From positions 62,001 to 126,000 of the forward strand of contig NZ_PNYA01000020.1 of assembly GCF_002879885.1 (NCBI RefSeq): a stretch of DNA of 64,000 bases. The letters run 5' to 3'. Source of the DNA: Trinickia dabaoshanensis. Its GTDB lineage: Bacteria; Pseudomonadota; Gammaproteobacteria; Burkholderiales; Burkholderiaceae. The position numbers and the translations under genes are program-made. The notes beneath the pieces are model-generated. The model was given only the letters and a program-made list of their open reading frames with translations, ran no database searches and was not told the DNA's origin. Below are positions 16,616 to 26,409 of this stretch, piece after piece (the stretch's first letter is position 1; each line of letters opens with the position of its first letter).

Positions 16616-17602
16616 TTGAAAACCCGTGACACGATCGTCCTAGGCGCTTCCGCGGGAGGTGTCGACGCGCTGACTGCTATCGCGGCCGCCCTCCCCGAGC
16701 GCTTGCCGGCGGCCGTCCTGATCGTTCTCCATATCGGGCCGCACCCGAGCATCCTGCCCGAAATGCTGCAAAAGGCCGGGCGATTGCCCGCCCATCATGC
16801 GCGCGACGGCGAGCGTATCGTCCAAGGGAACATTTACGTCGCGCCGCCCGATCTGCACCTGGTCATCGAGAACGATATCGTCCGAACGATTCGGGGGCCT
16901 AAACAAAACTTCTCGCGCCCCGCGATCGACCCGCTGTTTCGCAGCGCGGCCGTGGCCCGAGGCCCACGTGTGATCGGCGCCGTGCTGACGGGACATCTCG
17001 ACGATGGCACGGCCGGTCTTGCGGCGGTTCAAGCCTGCGGAGGAATCACGATGGTCCAGGACCCGGACGAGGCGCACGCACCCGATATGCCGCGCAGTGC
17101 CATGCGCGGCACCGCCCCGACGTACGTCTTGCCGATCGACAAACTCGCGTCGACGATCGCCGCACTCGCCGGGAGCGCGACGAACGAGACGCCGAGCGCG
17201 CCCTCCCCAGCCCTCTTGAGCGAAAACGAACTGATGCTGAGACCGGATTCGATCGCGCACATGGCTGCGGTAGGCGTGCCTACCGGCATATCCTGCCCCG
17301 AGTGCGGCGGCGCGCTCTGGCGGCTCGAAGCCCCGCCGCCCACGCGGTACCGGTGCCATACCGGCCACGCGTTCGGATCGGAAACGCTCGGAGCGGCCGG
17401 CGATCATGTCATCGAGCGCTCCCTCTGGCAAGCCGTGCGAGCGCTACACGAGAAGAAAGCCCTCAGCACCGAACGTGCCGAGTATTATATGAGCATCGGT
17501 GAGCAAAAAGCCGCGCAACGCTTTGCGGCGCAGGCACGCGATGCCGATGAAGCTGCGCGCGCATTGGAGCAGCTTCTTTATAAGAAAGACCAATCGTCGT
17601 AA
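16616..17602 (+). CDS. CheB-type protein-glutamate methylesterase with C-terminal zinc ribbon
   Basis: 328 residues from TTG 16616, which has AAAGGAA eight bases upstream; an earlier TTG at 16586 is possible. The catalytic triad of CheB is visible: Ser12 in GASAGG, His near 38 in LHIGP, and Asp near 129 in GHLDDGTAG. No receiver domain is present. After a linker, CPECGG and RCHTGHAF (about 226-255) form a zinc-ribbon-like module seen in stand-alone CheB proteins of proteobacteria. It would hydrolyse methyl-glutamate or glutamine on a receptor-like partner in the cytoplasm. It lies 34 bp before the CheB-CheR-kinase gene and is not part of a flagellar chemotaxis operon here. Confidence 0.82.
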   Translation: MKTRDTIVLGASAGGVDALTAIAAALPERLPAAVLIVLHIGPHPSILPEMLQKAGRLPAHHARDGERIVQGNIYVAPPDLHLVIENDIVRTIRGPKQNFSRPAIDPLFRSAAVARGPRVIGAVLTGHLDDGTAGLAAVQACGGITMVQDPDEAHAPDMPRSAMRGTAPTYVLPIDKLASTIAALAGSATNETPSAPSPALLSENELMLRPDSIAHMAAVGVPTGISCPECGGALWRLEAPPPTRYRCHTGHAFGSETLGAAGDHVIERSLWQAVRALHEKKALSTERAEYYMSIGEQKAAQRFAAQARDADEAARALEQLLYKKDQSS

Positions 17603-17636
17603 CCCGGGGCCCAAAATTCTCATTTGACCCGAGACG

Positions 17637-20600
17637 ATGCCAAAGCTCAGCGATGGCCTATCGGCGCCCGCCCACGTCGAGTTCCCTGTCGTAGGTCTCG
17701 GTGCCTCAGCAGGCGGCGTCACCGCTCTGCATCAATTCTTCGAAACACTGCCCGCCACGACCGGGGCAGCGTACGTGGTGCTGTTGCATCTCCCGTCCGA
17801 GCACGCGAGCAATCTGGACACCATCTTGCAGACGGCAACGTCGATGCCCGTCGCGCAAATCGCACCCGGCACGACCATCGAGCGCAATCACGTATACGTC
17901 GTTCCGCCCGCTTGCGCGGTGACGATTTCGGATGGCCGGCTTGCCGCCGCTCCGATTGCGAGTGCGCGCGCCGCCGCCGGCTCGATCGACCTGCTGTTCC
18001 GATCGCTGGCTGAAACGGCGCAGGAACGTGCCGTCGCCGTCGTGCTGTCCGGAACGGGATCGGACGGCTCCGTCGGCATCAAGCGAATCAAGGAGCTCGG
18101 CGGCATTACGATGGTTCAGAGCCCCGACGACGCGCAGTACGACGGCATGCCGCGCGCCGCCATCGCGACGGGCATGGTCGATCTCACACTCGGCGCCAGC
18201 GAGATGCCCCAGCGGCTGCTCGACTTATGGACTCATGAGGGGCGTATTCGCATTGCGCAATGCGACAGTCCGAGCGAGGACGCGGCCCAGGACGGCGATC
18301 CGCTTTCCGAGCGCAATCAGCGCGCCTTGCGGGAAATCACGATCGTATTGCGCGCACGTACGGGACACGATTTCAGGCACTACAAGCGGGCGATGTTGCT
18401 CAGACGAATCGAACGCCGTCTGACGATCAATGGGCTGTGCGACCTGCAGCAATACCGCGACTTTCTCCACCTTCATCCAGACGAGACGCAGGCGCTATTG
18501 CAGGATCTGCTTGTCGGCACGACGCATTTTTTCCGCGACCGCGACGCGTTCGAAGCGTTGCGCGTCGACGTGCTCCCCGCGATATTCGCGCAGCGCAGCG
18601 CCGACGACCCCGTACGTGTGTGGGCTGCCGGGTGCGCGACCGGAGAGGAGGCCTACTCGCTCGTGATGCTGCTGCACGAGGCGTCCGTCAAAACCGCGTC
18701 CCGCGTCCCGCGTCCCGTTCCAAGTGTTCGCCACGGATATCGACGACCGCGCGATCGAGGTGGCGCGGCAAGGCGTCTATGCGCAAGCGGCACTTGCGGA
18801 CGTCGATGCTGCCCGGGTCAAAAAGTATTTCGTCAAAAGCGATGCGGGGTATCGCATCAAGAAAGAATTGCGCGAACGCGTGCTGTTCGCCGTCCACAAC
18901 GTGCTGCGCGACCCGCCGTTCTCGCGGCTCGATCTGATCTGCTGCCGGAATCTATTGGTCTACCTCGATCGCGCAGCCCAATCGGAGACCTTGCAGGCCT
19001 TCCGTTTCGCGCTCGGCGCAGGCGGCTATTTATTCCTAGGCCCGTCCGAAACGGCCGACTCGGCCGCTCGGCTCTTTACGTGCATCGACAAGCAAGCCCG
19101 AATCTTCTGCGTCGACATCTCGCTGCCACGGACGGCTCGAATGGACACCGCGACGCATGCCGAGCACGGCGCTGCGCTCGCGCGTGCGCTCGACGCATCG
19201 ACCTACAAACGCCCGTTCTCGTTCGGCGACCTGCATGGACGATTGCTCGAGGAGCACGCGTTGCCGAGCGTGCTCGTCAATCGCAATTCCGAGATCGTCC
19301 ATGTCTCCGATCGGGCCGGCCGCTTTCTGCAATTCGCCGGCGGGGAACCCTCGCACAACGTACTCGCGGCGATCCGTCCCGAACTCCGAAGCGCATTGCG
19401 AAGGGCGATCTACATGGCGCTGCAAAGCCGGCATCGAATCGATACGCCATCGATCCGTTTCTCGCACGAGGGGGCTCCATTCGCGGTTCGCATGATCGCT
19501 CGCGCGGTGCACGACGAAGAGGCGAACGACGAATTCATTTTGATCTTGTTCGACGAAGTTCCCGACAGCGCGACCGAGTACGAAGCGCGCGTACAGGATG
19601 CAAGCGCGCCGATCATCGCGCAGCTCGAACAAGAGTTGCAAAGCGTCAAGGCCCGATTACAGGAGACGGTCCAAGACTACGAAACGTCCAACGAGGAATT
19701 GCGCGCATCGAACGAGGAACTGCAGGCGACGAACGCCGAACTTCGGGTGGCCGCGGAAAGTTTGGAAACGAACCGGGGCGATCTGCAAGCGGCCAATTCG
19801 GCGTTGGAAACCGTCAACATGCAATTGCAGTCCCGAATGGGTCGAACCGACAAGATCAACGACGATTTGCAAAACCTCATCGTCGCCAACGATATCGGAA
19901 CCATCTTCGTCGACCGCAACCTGCGCATCATGCGCTTCACGCCGCGCGCAAAGGATATCTTCGACATCGCCGAGCCGGACATCGGCCGCTCATTGCTCGA
20001 GATTCGGCACCGGCTGCAATACGACAGCCTCGAGGCCGACGCCGCGCAAGCGTTCGATTCGCTGCGCCTGATCGAACGCGAAGTGAGAAGCGGCGACGGA
20101 CGCTGGTTCTCCGCGCGCTTCCAGCCCTATATGACAACGGGGAATTTGATCGACGGCGCGGTGCTCTCGTTCATCGACATCACCTCGCGACGCATCGCGG
20201 AGGAACGCCTTCATAGCGCCAGTCAAAGCGCGCTCGAGGAAGTGGAACGGCGCCAGGATGAATTCCTGGCCGTCGTTTCGCACGAACTGAAGCATCCGCT
20301 GAACTTGATCAGCGCCAATGCCGAGTTGATCGCACGGTCGCGCATGGCGAGCAGCGAGCCGGATCTCGCGCGGGCGGCGCATACGATCACCCGCACCGTG
20401 ACGGGTCAGGCGCAGATCATCGACGATTTGCTCGACATATCGCGCGTGAGAACGGGCAAGCTCTCGCTCGCCTGCGCCATCGTGGACCTATCCGAGACCG
20501 TTCGACGCATCTGCGACACCGTTCACCAGGAGGCCCGAACCGGCGGTATTGCATTCGCGTATTCAGTGCCGAATCACCCGGTCACCGTCGCGGCCGATCT

Positions 20601-21351
20601 GACCCGCATCGAACAGGTGTTGTGGAACCTCATCAGCAACGCGCTGAAGTACACCGAGCGCGGAGGCCGCGTCAAGGTCACGCTGCACGACACCGGTACG
20701 ATGGCGAAGCTCGCGGTCAGCGACAGCGGAATGGGAATCGACCCCGCCGTCTTACCGTACATCTTCGAGATGTTTCAGCGCGGACAGAATGCGGGCGCCG
20801 CGCGCTCGGGCGGCTTGGGTATCGGCCTCTCGCTCGTGAAAGAGCTCGTCGCTTTGCATGGCGGGCGCGTGGCTGCGCATTCCGATGGGCTCGGCCGGGG
20901 CGCGACCTTTACCGTCGTATTGCCGCGCGCGCACGAGCAAGCCGAGGCGATCGCACCGGGCGCGGCGCCCCCCGCCCTTTTACGCGACACCGAGGTCGTG
21001 CTCGTGGACGACGACCGCGAAACGGTCGAGGCATTCAAGCTGCTGCTGGAGACCGAGGGCGCGAGCGTGGTCGTTGCCACCGCGGGAGACGAGGCCCTAC
21101 GCATCCTCGATCAACGCTGTCCATCGTTCATCCTGTCGGATCTCGGGATGCCCGGCATGAGCGGCGTGGAATTGATCGAAGCCGTGCGCAAACGTAACGG
21201 CCTCACCGGCGTCAAGGCCATCGCGCTGAGCGGGTTCGGCCGCGACAGCGACGTGCAAGCGGCGCTGCGCGCCGGATTCGACGCGCATTTGACCAAGCCC
21301 GTGACGCTCGATGCGCTACTGAATACGATGGCGCGATTGAGGGCACGATAA
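17637..21351 (+). pseudogene. CheB-CheR-PAS-histidine kinase-receiver fusion, frameshifted at a 7-bp repeat
   Basis: The coding sequence starts at ATG 17637 and switches reading frame at 18695-18715. Part 1 holds a CheB domain (Ser24 in GASAGG, LLHLPSEH, GTGSDGSVG) and the first half of CheR (TGHDFRHYKRAMLLRRIERR, GTTHFFRD, WAAGCATGEEAYSL). Part 2, in the next frame, continues without a gap: VFATDIDDRAIEVARQG, a coiled coil with SNEELRASNEELQATNAEL, a PAS domain, HisKA (VSHELKHPL), an HATPase (ISNALKYTE, SGMGID, GLGIGLSLVKE) and a receiver (VDDDRE, SDLGMPGMSG, TKP) ending at 21351. As read, part 1 runs on in a meaningless frame to 20216. Deleting one repeat copy rejoins the two halves exactly. 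It may be a switched-off phase variant, a fixed mutation or a sequencing error. Confidence 0.85.
18695..18715 (+). repeat. Heptanucleotide tandem repeat CGCGTCC x3 inside the CheR coding region
   Basis: Three perfect head-to-tail copies (18695-18701, 18702-18708, 18709-18715). The unit length is not a multiple of three, so copy number sets the frame. Two or five copies would join both halves of the gene; three, as here, does not. Confidence 0.92.
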
Positions 21352-21459
21352 GCCGCGCGATAGGGAGCCGCCGATAAGCCGCCGTCGATATAAGCCGCCG
21401 TTGACGCCGAATTTGCGGCGAGATAGGCTCTGGCCGCCCCTCCACCACCGGCTTGCACC

Positions 21460-22026
21460 ATGACGTCGATGCTTTCGCCGCGGCTCGATCACCGTCTCGT
21501 CACTCAACGCCTGACGCTCGAGCCGGTCAGTGTCGAGTTCACCTATCAACTGCTCGAGTACCAGCTCGACAACCGCCTTCACTTGCAGCCTTGGGAGCCC
21601 GCGCGCCGCGGCGACTTTTTCACGCTCGACACGTTGACCGCGCGGGCACGCGCGATGGCCGACAGCATGGCGGCGGGAAACGCGCTGCATTGGCTGCTGC
21701 TCGAGGGCGACACGGTCGTCGGCGAATGCAATTTCACGAACATCGTCCGCGGGCCGTTCTTGGCGTGCCATCTCGGCTACTCGATCGATCACCGGCGCCA
21801 GGGCAAGGGGCTGATGCGCGAAGCATTGACGGTATCGATCGATTACGTCTTCGAGCGCATCGGATTGCATCGAATCATGGCCAGCTACCGGCCGGAAAAC
21901 GCGCGTAGCGCGCGTCTGCTGCATTCGCTGGGCTTCGAGCGCGAGGGATACGCGCGCGCTTACTTGAAAATCAACGGCGCGTGGGCCGACCACGTCTTGA
22001 CCGCACTCATCAATCCCGCCGTTTGA
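21460..22026 (+). CDS. GNAT-family N-acetyltransferase, RimJ/RimL-like
   Basis: 188 residues from ATG 21460. The fold is recognised by TQRLTLEPVSVEFTYQLLEY at the N-terminus, LGYSIDHRRQGKGLMREAL with the acetyl-CoA-binding R/QxxGxG/A-type loop near 110-120, and the C-terminal block HRIMASYRPENARSARLLHS followed by LGFEREG, all typical of the ribosomal-protein-alanine acetyltransferase branch. It acetylates an amino group of a protein or small molecule; the substrate is unknown. It stands alone between the kinase gene and a LysR gene. A small hairpin (22032-22048) follows. Confidence 0.87.
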   Translation: MTSMLSPRLDHRLVTQRLTLEPVSVEFTYQLLEYQLDNRLHLQPWEPARRGDFFTLDTLTARARAMADSMAAGNALHWLLLEGDTVVGECNFTNIVRGPFLACHLGYSIDHRRQGKGLMREALTVSIDYVFERIGLHRIMASYRPENARSARLLHSLGFEREGYARAYLKINGAWADHVLTALINPAV

Positions 22027-22107
22027 TCGCCCCCTTTTCTTGAAAGGGCTTGAATCCGCCGTGCCAAGCAGACTATGCTTTCCCGTTGGTCATCCGAGGG
22101 GGCGAGC

Positions 22108-23082
22108 ATGGATCGCATTCAAGCAATGGAAGTCTTTACACGGGTCGTCGACGCGAACAGTTTTACCCGCGCGGCCGAAACGCTGGGCATGCCGCGCGCA
22201 TCGGTGACGACGATCATCCAAAACCTCGAAGCGTTTCTCGGCGTGCGGCTCATGAATCGCACGACGCGCCGGTTGTCGCTGACGCCCGACGGCGCCGCGT
22301 ACTACGAGCATTGCATCAAGATCATCGGCGAAATAGCGGAGGCCGATGCCAGCTTTCAAGCGGGCAACCGCAAGCCCAATGGTTTGCTGCGCGTTCATAT
22401 GCCGAGCGCGCTCGGGCGGCGCATCGTCATTCCGGCGCTCTCCACGTTCCATCAGCGCTATCCCGATGTGCTGCTCGATCTCGGCTTATCGGATCGCCCG
22501 GTCGATCCGATCGAGGAAGGCGTGGATTGCATGATTCGAGTCGGTCCGCTCGCGGATTCGTCGATGGTGGCGCGCCGCATCGGAATGCTCAAGCGCGTGA
22601 CGTGCGCTTCGCCCGGCTATCTCGCCAAGCACGGCGAACCGAAAACGCTCGATGAACTCGCGGGGCACTATGCGGTGAATTTCCGCGCGGCACACGGCGC
22701 GCGCCCGATTCCGTGGGTGTTCATGGTCGATTCCGAGCCGGTCGAGGTCAAAATGAACAGCCTCATTACCGTCAACGATGCGGATGCCTACATGACCTGC
22801 GCGATGGAAGGCTTCGGCATGATTCAGCCGACGCTGTTCATGGCACTGCCGCATCTGCTCGACGGCTCGCTCAAGGAAGTCTTGGCGGGATCGAATCCGA
22901 AGCCGAAGCCGATTTCGATCGTCTACCCGCACAATCGGCATCTTTCGGCGAAGGTCCGAGCCTTTGCCGAATGGGTCGCGGAGCTATTCGATTCGATGCC
23001 GGCGCTGGAAGACGTTTCTCGCGTGGCCGAGCAGCCGGCCGGCAAGCAAACGCGGCAGCGGCGAGACGCCGTGACCGCGTAG
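22108..23082 (+). CDS. LysR-family transcriptional regulator
   Basis: 324 residues from ATG 22108 (MDRIQAMEVFTRVVDANSF); an earlier in-frame ATG at 22075 lacks similarity. The winged helix-turn-helix spans residues 1-60 (FTRAAETLGMPRASVTTIIQNLE) and the LysR substrate-binding domain about 90-295. The sequence belongs to the common group close to DsdC/AaeR-like regulators with NRTTRRLSLTPDGAAYYE. The effector is unknown. The next gene, DUF445, is in the same direction only 15 bp later and may be cotranscribed. Confidence 0.9.
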   Translation: MDRIQAMEVFTRVVDANSFTRAAETLGMPRASVTTIIQNLEAFLGVRLMNRTTRRLSLTPDGAAYYEHCIKIIGEIAEADASFQAGNRKPNGLLRVHMPSALGRRIVIPALSTFHQRYPDVLLDLGLSDRPVDPIEEGVDCMIRVGPLADSSMVARRIGMLKRVTCASPGYLAKHGEPKTLDELAGHYAVNFRAAHGARPIPWVFMVDSEPVEVKMNSLITVNDADAYMTCAMEGFGMIQPTLFMALPHLLDGSLKEVLAGSNPKPKPISIVYPHNRHLSAKVRAFAEWVAELFDSMPALEDVSRVAEQPAGKQTRQRRDAVTA

Positions 23083-23097
23083 GCGCGGTACGCCCTC

Positions 23098-24366
23098 ATG
23101 CTTCGATCGCCGCGCCGCTTCGCGGAGCCCGCACCGGCCAAGCTCGGCGCCTACCGCCGCATGAAGTGGCTCGCCACGTCGCTGCTGGCGGCGATGGCTT
23201 GCACCTATTTGGTTTCGCGCACCTTCGAGGCGAAATACCCGGTGCTCGGTTTCGTCCGGGCGCTGGCCGAAGCCGCGATGGTGGGCGGGATCGCCGATTG
23301 GTTCGCCGTCACCGCACTCTTTCGGCATCCGCTCGGCCTGCCGCTCCCGCACACGGCGATCATCCCGCGTAACAAGGATCGTATCGGCGAGAACCTGGCC
23401 ACGTTCGTCGAGACGAACTTCCTCGCGCCGGAGATCATCGCGGGCAAACTCGCTCGCATCGACTTCACAATACAGTTCGCGCATTGGCTCGCCGTGCCCG
23501 AACGCGGCCGCCAGATCGCTCGATGGACGCTCGACTTCGTCCCGAGCCTGCTCGCCGCGATCGACGACGAAGACATTCGCCGCTTTCTGCACGAGCACGT
23601 CGCCGAGCGCGTGCGCAACGTCGATACGCCGCTCGTCGTCGGAACGATCGCCGATACGCTGCTCGAAGGCGACCGTCATCAGGCCGTCGTCACCGAACTG
23701 CTCGAACAGCTCGCTCAATTGTTCGAGGAGCACAAACCCCTCATTCGACAACGCGTGCGCGAAAGCACCGCATGGATTTGGAAGAAGCTGTCGATCGACG
23801 AAAAGGTGTCGGACAATTTGATCGCCGTCGTCGACGAGACGCTCCAGGAACTCAGCGCGAACCCGGACCACGCGTGGCGCCGCGGCTTCGACGACGCCAT
23901 TCGAAATTTCGTGAGTCAGCTTCGCTCGTCGCCCGATTACCTCGCCAAATGGGAGGCGCTCAAAGAGCGGCTGGTCGAACATCCGGCGCTCAGCGATTAT
24001 TTAGCGAACGTCTGGCGAGAAATTAAAGCTTGGATCGAGAGCGACGCCGCGGCGCCGGACTCTTATATCCGCGCCCGAATCGAAGAAGCGATCGCAGGCA
24101 TCGCCGAAGGGCTGCTCGACGATCAGGCGATGCGCGACCGGCTCAACGCATGGCTGCGAGAAACGATGCTCGCGCTCATCGAAGGACAGCGTCACGCCAT
24201 TGCCCGCCTCATTTCCGACACCGTCCATCATTGGGACGCCGCTACGATTACGCAGAAGATCGAACTCGAGGTAGGCCGCGATCTGCAATTCGTGCGAATC
24301 AACGGCACGGTGATCGGCGGTTTTGTCGGGCTCGTGTTGCATACGCTCGACGTGCTGTTGTTTTAA
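23098..24366 (+). CDS. DUF445 family membrane-anchored protein (YjiN-like)
   Basis: 422 residues from ATG 23098. A transmembrane segment near 25-45 (WLATSLLAAMACTYLVS) is followed by the family signature GFVRALAEAAMVGGIADWFAVTALFRHP and IPRNKDRIGENLATFVE, a long helical periplasmic or cytoplasmic region, and a second hydrophobic segment at the C-terminus (VIGGFVGLVLHTLDVLLF). The family function is not established. It follows the LysR gene by 15 bp. A weak hairpin (24383-24398) lies beyond the stop. Confidence 0.88.
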   Translation: MLRSPRRFAEPAPAKLGAYRRMKWLATSLLAAMACTYLVSRTFEAKYPVLGFVRALAEAAMVGGIADWFAVTALFRHPLGLPLPHTAIIPRNKDRIGENLATFVETNFLAPEIIAGKLARIDFTIQFAHWLAVPERGRQIARWTLDFVPSLLAAIDDEDIRRFLHEHVAERVRNVDTPLVVGTIADTLLEGDRHQAVVTELLEQLAQLFEEHKPLIRQRVRESTAWIWKKLSIDEKVSDNLIAVVDETLQELSANPDHAWRRGFDDAIRNFVSQLRSSPDYLAKWEALKERLVEHPALSDYLANVWREIKAWIESDAAAPDSYIRARIEEAIAGIAEGLLDDQAMRDRLNAWLRETMLALIEGQRHAIARLISDTVHHWDAATITQKIELEVGRDLQFVRINGTVIGGFVGLVLHTLDVLLF

Positions 24367-24701
24367 TTCACGACCATTTATCGGCCGATTTTCCGGCCTT
24401 GTCCGCCAATTCACCCCTCCTCCCTATTAACGCCTGCGCAATCCAAATAGGCGCACACGTTTGCGTGCACATCGACGCATTTTCTTCCTAATTTTTAGAA
24501 TCAATGCGCCACCTCGCTTAACGTTTGTTTTGCAAATCGAGACTTTATTTTCAACGCGAAAAAATCGAACCTACGCCCTGGCCGCGAAAGCGACTTAGCG
24601 AAACTCAATTGCAGTGTCCATCTGCAAGTATTCGGGCGGCGAGACCAATCGAATCGACTCGGTTCGATCAAATCATCATTTACCAAAAATGGGGTGATAC
24701 T
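24367..24701. promoter_or_regulatory. AT-rich leader of the first lipoprotein gene, with a box shared with its paralogue
   Basis: 335 bp without a gene. The box at 24624-24649 matches 24 of 26 bases with one at 26124-26149 upstream of the paralogous lipoprotein gene. It ends 52 bp before the start codon. The section 24480-24600 is rich in A and T and probably holds the promoter. Confidence 0.5.
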
Positions 24702-25883
24702 TTGCGCAAAATAATGTCTGGATTCCTAGCAATCGGCGCGGCGCTTGCGCTTGCCGGCTGCGGCGGTGGCGGCGGCGGCGGCAGTTCGCCGGCAGCGGGC
24801 GCAACGAGCAATGCGGGCGGCAGCGCAAGCGCGGCACCGACACTTGCCGCCGCGACTTCGGTCGTGGACGGCGCAACGCTAGGCAGCGAGTACTGGGCCG
24901 CCGGCTCGACCTCCACCGGCGGGCAAGGGAAAAACATCGATGGAACCGTTTGCGCCACGGCCGGGAAGAATTACACGTACACGCATCTTTCCATCTATAT
25001 GAATGGAAAACAGTTGGCCGTACCCGCGAACATCGGCGTCGTACAACCTACGCTCGCCGCGCCGAAGGGCTGTATGTATCCGCTCAATACGGTGGACGAG
25101 TCCGGCAAGATTCGCATGCTCGAGCCGAGCAACGCACCGTATACGTTGGGCCAATTCTTCGCCATTTGGGGCCAGCCGCTCACCAGCACGAACGTGGCGG
25201 GCCTGCAGGGCTCGCCCGTCACCGTCTATGTCAACGACGGCGGCACGCTCACGCAATACACCGGCTGCTTGTGCACGCTCACCTTACCGATCCATGGCGA
25301 AATCACGATCATGGTCGGCACGCCTTTGACGCAAATCCCGACCTATACGTGGACCGATCCGCCGCCCTTCGATCCGAATCCGATCACGCTTTCCTACGGC
25401 GGCACGGTCGGCACGACGCCGTATTGGCCCGACGGCGATACCGCCACGGGCGGCGCCGGCGCGAGCATCGACGGCTTGGCCTGTACGCCTAGCACGGCCA
25501 GCAATTACCATGTGCACGCGCATCTGGCCATCGTCTATAACGGACAGTGGCTGCAATTGCCGGAACACATCGGCCTGCTCTCGCAGTGCACGTACGAAAT
25601 GCACACGCACGACCATACGGGGATCATCCATATCGAAGCGCCCGACGTGAACAATTACACGCTCGGCGATTTCTTCGACATCTGGGGCCAGCCGCTCACG
25701 AGTACCAACGTAGCCGGTCTCACGGGCGACGTCGTGGCATATGTCAACGATAACGGCGAAGCGCGCCGCTATATGGGCGACTTGCGCGCGCTGCCGCTCG
25801 TCTCGCTTCGCGACGTCACGCTGCAAGTGGGCACGCCGGCGGTCAGCACGCTCGCAACCTACTCGTGGTATGAGCCGCAGTAA
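24702..25883 (+). CDS. Lipoprotein with two tandem repeats, second repeat histidine-rich (paralogue 1)
   Basis: 393 residues from TTG 24702; this start gives MRKIMSG before a hydrophobic stretch and the lipobox LAGC (Cys20), and exactly the length of the paralogue downstream. A glycine run follows the cysteine, so the protein is probably tethered to a membrane facing the periplasm or outside. It has two repeats of about 170 residues (about 45-215 and 225-393), each with a GSTSTGG-like turn, PxxIG, YTLGxFFxIWGQPL, TNVAGL and a closing TY(T/S)W. The second keeps HVHAHL (His270, 272, 274), Cys296 and MHTHDHTGIIH (His301, 303, 305, 310), a likely metal site. The first has mostly other residues there. 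Function unknown; similar domains occur in uncharacterised bacterial and archaeal proteins. Confidence 0.8.
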   Translation: MRKIMSGFLAIGAALALAGCGGGGGGGSSPAAGATSNAGGSASAAPTLAAATSVVDGATLGSEYWAAGSTSTGGQGKNIDGTVCATAGKNYTYTHLSIYMNGKQLAVPANIGVVQPTLAAPKGCMYPLNTVDESGKIRMLEPSNAPYTLGQFFAIWGQPLTSTNVAGLQGSPVTVYVNDGGTLTQYTGCLCTLTLPIHGEITIMVGTPLTQIPTYTWTDPPPFDPNPITLSYGGTVGTTPYWPDGDTATGGAGASIDGLACTPSTASNYHVHAHLAIVYNGQWLQLPEHIGLLSQCTYEMHTHDHTGIIHIEAPDVNNYTLGDFFDIWGQPLTSTNVAGLTGDVVAYVNDNGEARRYMGDLRALPLVSLRDVTLQVGTPAVSTLATYSWYEPQ

Positions 25884-26123
25884 GCCGGCGCGGGTCTGAA
25901 TCGATTGCCGTGGGTCAGCGCGTACTGTGTGACATCGTCGATCGCCACGCAGTACGCGGCATTTTCGGACATCGCAATTTCTTTCTATTTTTTTCAAACG
26001 CGCAGGGCGCTGCTACGCGCGCCCTCGCTTTCCAACGCATTTATTTCTCTTGCCGCATAAAAACCTCGCGGATAGCCTTTAGCGCGCAAGAGATACCAAT
26101 AAATCCCTTTCCCTTATCCACCG

Positions 26124-26149
26124 GCACGTATTCGTGCGGCGAGACCAAT
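26124..26149 (+). repeat. Upstream box shared by both lipoprotein genes (second copy)
   Basis: 24 of 26 bases are identical to 24624-24649. The common core is GCGGCGAGACCAAT. It may be a regulatory site or a remnant of the gene duplication. Confidence 0.55.
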
Positions 26150-26230
26150 GCTCCCGGCGCCTGGGCGGCGGGGCTGCGAGCGATGCGGTCGGCACGCGCA
26201 CGGCTCGGGCGCGAACCGGCTGGATACCAG

Positions 26231-26266
26231 GCACGTTCCGCCATGGATCGGCATGGCGGAACGTGC
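26231..26266. repeat. Perfect 15-bp inverted repeat, 6-base loop
   Basis: GCACGTTCCGCCATG (26231-26245) and its exact complement (26252-26266) enclose GATCGG. There is no T-run after it, so a simple terminator is unlikely. It lies in the segment that is extra in the leader of the second lipoprotein gene. Confidence 0.6.
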
Positions 26267-26409
26267 GGCACTCATCGCGACGTTATCGGCAAAAACGAGC
26301 GCCACTTCCCACGCCCGGCGGGCAATCGACTCGGGCACGGCGAAGCGGAATCCGCTTTTTACGGTTGTATTCGTTCGATCGAACCATCGACTAACAAATC
26401 AGGGGCGAT

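Larger units (their letters stand above)
25884..26409. other. Spacer between the two lipoprotein genes
   Basis: 526 bp without a convincing gene. It holds a weak hairpin (AGGGCGC 26002-26008 with GCGCCCT 26017-26023), the shared box 26124-26149, a perfect 15-bp inverted repeat (26231-26266), and a leader just before the second gene that resembles the leader of the first. Compared with the first gene, about 207 bp are inserted between box and leader. Confidence 0.5.

Noticed and set aside
18716-20216. Open continuation of the first CheB-CheR frame after the 7-bp repeat
   Set aside because: Arg/Pro-rich, no family similarity, and it overlaps the real kinase-coding frame; a high-GC open frame by chance.
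24760-24785. GGC/GGT run after the lipid cysteine considered as a phase-variable repeat
   Set aside because: The unit is three bases, so changes only alter the glycine count and cannot switch the gene off.
26134-26394. Short open frames in the spacer between the lipoprotein genes
   Set aside because: No ribosome-binding site or family; the inverted repeat and neighbouring leader explain the sequence better.
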